NCBI RefSeq assembly: GCF_002885975.1
Contig: NZ_POSP01000003.1
Span: 1,674,001 to 1,738,000 of the forward strand
From: Paucibacter aquatile
GTDB taxonomy: Bacteria > Pseudomonadota > Gammaproteobacteria > Burkholderiales > Burkholderiaceae_C
Reading direction: 5' to 3'
DNA length: 64,000 nt
Positions 62,204 through 64,000 of this stretch are shown here, piece by piece (the first letter of the stretch is position 1; each line of letters opens with the position of its first letter). Both the position numbers and the translations under genes were made by a program. Below the pieces are notes generated by a model, which had not been told where the DNA came from, made no database searches, and was given only the letters and a program-made list of their open reading frames with translations.

Positions 62204-62572
62204 TCAGCGTTTCGCGACGGCATCGCGCACGATGCTGGCAGTGACTGGCGAACCGATGGCTCCGTTGATCAGTGGATCCTGGTCTCGCCTTGCCGCTTCC
62301 GCTGCAGCCTGCAGTACGGCAATAGGTGGCTGATCTGTCCTGCCGCTGATCGATCCGTTCAACGAGGGATCACTGTCCCGCTGTGCCCCAAGCGAAGCTG
62401 CGGTCAGCGTCGCCTTCGAGCGAGACTGCGACTCGCTCGATGTGGCTCCGGTGCCCTGCGCGACGCCGTGACTCGATACAGCGACATCGGCATGCCCAGC
62501 TTGAACCGTCTGCGTCATCCAAAGCGCCGCCGTGCCCACGATGAACACCGCGCAATTCAATCCAATCCTCAT
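62204..62572 (-). CDS. Small exported hypothetical protein
   Basis: 122 residues from MRIGLNCAVFIVGTAALWMT (signal peptide to VQAGHA). The mature region is Ser/Thr/Ala-rich and holds a repeated motif, RDSDPSLNGSISGRTDQP and RDQDPLINGAIGSPV, about 40 residues apart. Not recognised. The ATG at 62572 places the signal peptide at the N terminus; a longer frame from 62602 would bury it. Confidence 0.65.
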   Translation of the reverse strand: MRIGLNCAVFIVGTAALWMTQTVQAGHADVAVSSHGVAQGTGATSSESQSRSKATLTAASLGAQRDSDPSLNGSISGRTDQPPIAVLQAAAEAARRDQDPLINGAIGSPVTASIVRDAVAKR

Positions 62573-62686
62573 GTTCCTTACCTCCCCAGGTAGAACCGAC
62601 ACGCCGGTCAGACCGGCACCCCAGCACAGCGAACCTGGTCGCTTTCGTGAGCGCAGTGCTGTGCCGTTTCAGCGCGCAGTTTGTAC

Positions 62687-62710
62687 CATATATGCGGGTG
62701 CATATATGCG
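62687..62710. promoter_or_regulatory. Repeated CATATATGCG operator-like site
   Basis: Two direct copies of CATATATGCG (62687-62696 and 62701-62710), the second contained in the perfect palindrome GCATATATGC (62700-62709). It lies between divergent genes, 25 bases before the XRE regulator, and is a natural candidate for its binding site and for autoregulation. Confidence 0.6.
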
Positions 62711-62734
62711 ACTCCACATCCACCATTTCGGGGG

Positions 62735-62986
62735 ATGCGCAAAGCACAAGATGAACAGGTATTGAAGGCCGCCGCCGCCGAAATCAAGGCGCGCCGCGGA
62801 CGCATTGCGATCAGCCAAGAGGAGCTGGCGCACCGCGCCGACGTCCATCGATCCTTCATTGCGCGGCTCGAAGTCGCCCAGACGCAGCCATCGCTCGCCG
62901 TCTTGATACGGATCGCCGAGGCCTTGGAAACGGATGCCGCCGACATGGTTCGCTCGATCGTGGAGCGCAGCAGGAACGAGTCGTAG
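62735..62986 (+). CDS. XRE-family helix-turn-helix regulator
   Basis: 83 residues. HTH_3 fold: KARRGRIAISQEELAHRADV, HRSFIARLEVAQTQPSLAVL, IRIAEALETDAADMV. Short, DNA-binding only, as in restriction-modification controllers and island regulators. The ATG has GGGGG just upstream; an upstream in-frame extension would cover the operator-like repeats. Confidence 0.85.
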   Translation: MRKAQDEQVLKAAAAEIKARRGRIAISQEELAHRADVHRSFIARLEVAQTQPSLAVLIRIAEALETDAADMVRSIVERSRNES

Positions 62987-63083
62987 TTCGTTCGCAAGCA
63001 TGTGCTGCGCTGCCAACGAACGACAGAGTCCCTGCGGATCGTGGTAGCTGCTGGGTGGTCATCGTGCTACCTTTGACAGCACG

Positions 63084-63266
63084 ATGCTGAAGAAGCAGAC
63101 CCATACAACCGATCCGATGCAAGCCTCCGCTGAGGCATCCGGGCCTCGTCTCAACACGGCACTGCACGCGCGCCTCCAGGCCGAGGGCAGCGCGAAACCG
63201 AGCACATACGCGTCCGCGATGGCTGCACTTGAGAAAATTCGACGGCAGCGCCAATCCGGCAGCTAA
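63084..63266 (+). CDS. Possible small hypothetical protein
   Basis: 60 residues, Ala/Ser-rich N-terminal half and a basic helical end (SAMAALEKIRRQRQSGS). No recognised domain and no strong ribosome site; codon use is compatible with coding. Listed with low confidence. Confidence 0.3.
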   Translation: MLKKQTHTTDPMQASAEASGPRLNTALHARLQAEGSAKPSTYASAMAALEKIRRQRQSGS

Positions 63267-63381
63267 ATCCCGCTCAGTCAGTCTGCGCGCAGCGCGTGGT
63301 CCTGCAAAAAGGCCAAGCCAGCGGGATCACTATCGATGGAACGGCGGCGACGAATCGCCGCCGCGCCCAGACGCTGCCGTT

Positions 63382-64000
63382 CTACCGCCTCAAGCTCACC
63401 CCGCTTCGTGACCTATTGCTTGCCTCCTTGAGCATGTCGAGTCCGGCAGTCGACGCCGGCCGCACCGGCCGCGCCGTCTGCACGGTGTCCTTCACGATGC
63501 TGGCGACGCGCGTCTTGTGAGAGCGCCGCCCGCCGGTGCCCCAGTTCACGCCGTACCACTTCGTGGTCTGCGCCGAGCTCTCGCCGATGACGGCCGCGAT
63601 GTCGGCCGAGTCCCAGCCTTCGGCGCGCAGGTCGGAGACCAGCGCATGCCGGAACAAATAGGCCGACAGCAGGATGTCGTTCGCCCTGGGCGGGTCATGG
63701 CGCGGGAACAGCTTCTCCGACACGCGCCCGATGAAGGCGCGCAGCGCATCGGGATCCGCTGACACGGTCAGCGCCGTGGCCTGATTGACCTTGTCATAGG
63801 CCCAGGCCGGCAGCGCCTCCCGCGTCAGCTCGAACTGCCGCCAGGGCTGCCCTGCCCCATCGCGGACCTTGCCGCCCTCGATGCGCACCTGGATCCGATC
63901 GCCCTTCATCTCCATCGCGACGCCCTTCTCCAACTCGACCGGCCGCAGGCCGCAGGCGTCGAGCAGGGCGCAAGGCATGGCGTACTGGGCCGAGCTCGCC
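63382..64000 (-). CDS. Tyrosine recombinase 3, C-terminal part (runs off the right edge)
   Basis: About 206 residues of the catalytic domain; the N terminus is beyond the window. First Arg in LDACGLRPVELEKG, the His/Arg box in SAYLFRHALVSDLRAEG, and the nucleophile Tyr in QTTKWYGVNW. A basic tail follows (GGRRSHKTRVASI). It differs in sequence from the two recombinases next to the tRNA. It may mark the far end of the island or a second element. Confidence 0.8.
   Translation of the reverse strand, partial: ASSAQYAMPCALLDACGLRPVELEKGVAMEMKGDRIQVRIEGGKVRDGAGQPWRQFELTREALPAWAYDKVNQATALTVSADPDALRAFIGRVSEKLFPRHDPPRANDILLSAYLFRHALVSDLRAEGWDSADIAAVIGESSAQTTKWYGVNWGTGGRRSHKTRVASIVKDTVQTARPVRPASTAGLDMLKEASNRSRSGVSLRR

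Larger units (their letters stand above)
27098..64000. mobile_element. Genomic island at the tRNA 3' end; right boundary not seen
   Basis: From the tRNA 3' end onward the gene content changes abruptly from core genes to two tyrosine recombinases, a ParA pair, defence-type genes, toxin-antitoxin remains, a lanthipeptide cluster, many IS fragments and a third recombinase at the right edge. Base composition also drops, most clearly in the lanthipeptide cluster and around 53,000-53,190. I did not find a second copy of the tRNA 3' end within the window, so the far attachment site either lies beyond it or has been lost. More than one island may be nested here. Confidence 0.6.

Noticed and set aside
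27098..64000. Search for a second copy of the tRNA 3' end as the island's right attachment site.
   Set aside because: No convincing duplicate was found by eye; the site may lie beyond the window or be lost.

Overview
The window looks like the chromosome of a high-GC betaproteobacterium of the order Burkholderiales, probably near the Roseateles/Paucibacter/Leptothrix group. The basis is gene order and codon use: aroE-mtgA, aroQ-accB-accC-prmA, a PAKKAAA-repeat histone-like protein, nrdB/nrdA, pilS/pilR next to a PP0621-type gene and a CcsA-type gene, and ffh facing ftsY. This is inference from recognised families; no database was searched.

Region 1 (1-27,000) is core chromosome. In order it holds a prolyl oligopeptidase (cut by the left edge), an RNB exoribonuclease, a TonB-like protein, aroE, mtgA, an unknown gene and a TlpA-type thioredoxin in one tight + strand run, then aroQ, accB-accC-prmA and a zinc-ribbon/DUF3426 protein. 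On the minus strand follow the histone-like gene, nrdB, nrdA (with two NrdR boxes on its promoter), pilR, pilS, a PP0621-type gene and a cytochrome c assembly gene. ffh (+) and ftsY (-) converge on one bidirectional terminator. An ornithine-cyclodeaminase-family gene and a CAU-anticodon tRNA end the region.

Region 2 (27,098 to the right edge) reads as a genomic island joined to the 3' end of that tRNA. It opens with two tyrosine recombinases, a small ParA and a ribbon-helix-helix-like protein. A protein resembling the AcrVA2 family comes next. Then comes a compact minus-strand operon of four translationally coupled genes: a Upf1-type SF1 helicase, a winged-helix protein, a two-HKD phospholipase-D-type protein, and a sigma-54 activator with a CARF-like N-terminal domain. 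A textbook -24/-12 promoter and a long inverted repeat lie just upstream of the helicase. I regard this as the best candidate for an undescribed, self-induced defence system. Beside it are an antitoxin with a truncated PIN toxin and a nuclease-like gene cut by an IS3-family element.

Region 3 (42,027-53,623) is a lower-GC class I lanthipeptide cluster on the minus strand: full-length LanB, a 65-residue precursor with a double-glycine leader, a secreted erythromycin-esterase-like protein, LanC, an HlyD-type adaptor, a C39-peptidase ABC exporter and a GlcNAc-transferase-like glycosyltransferase. From the esterase-like gene onward every junction is a 4-base ATGA overlap. The cluster is bracketed by two inverted copies of the same 52-base IS end.

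Region 4 (53,200-61,340) is a graveyard of IS3, IS407-like, IS21-like and IS66 pieces and broken cargo: a kinase/OB-fold gene with an internal stop, a GNAT fragment and a truncated DMT transporter. Region 5 (61,400-64,000) has two small exported proteins, an XRE regulator with a palindromic operator-like site, and a third tyrosine recombinase running off the right edge.
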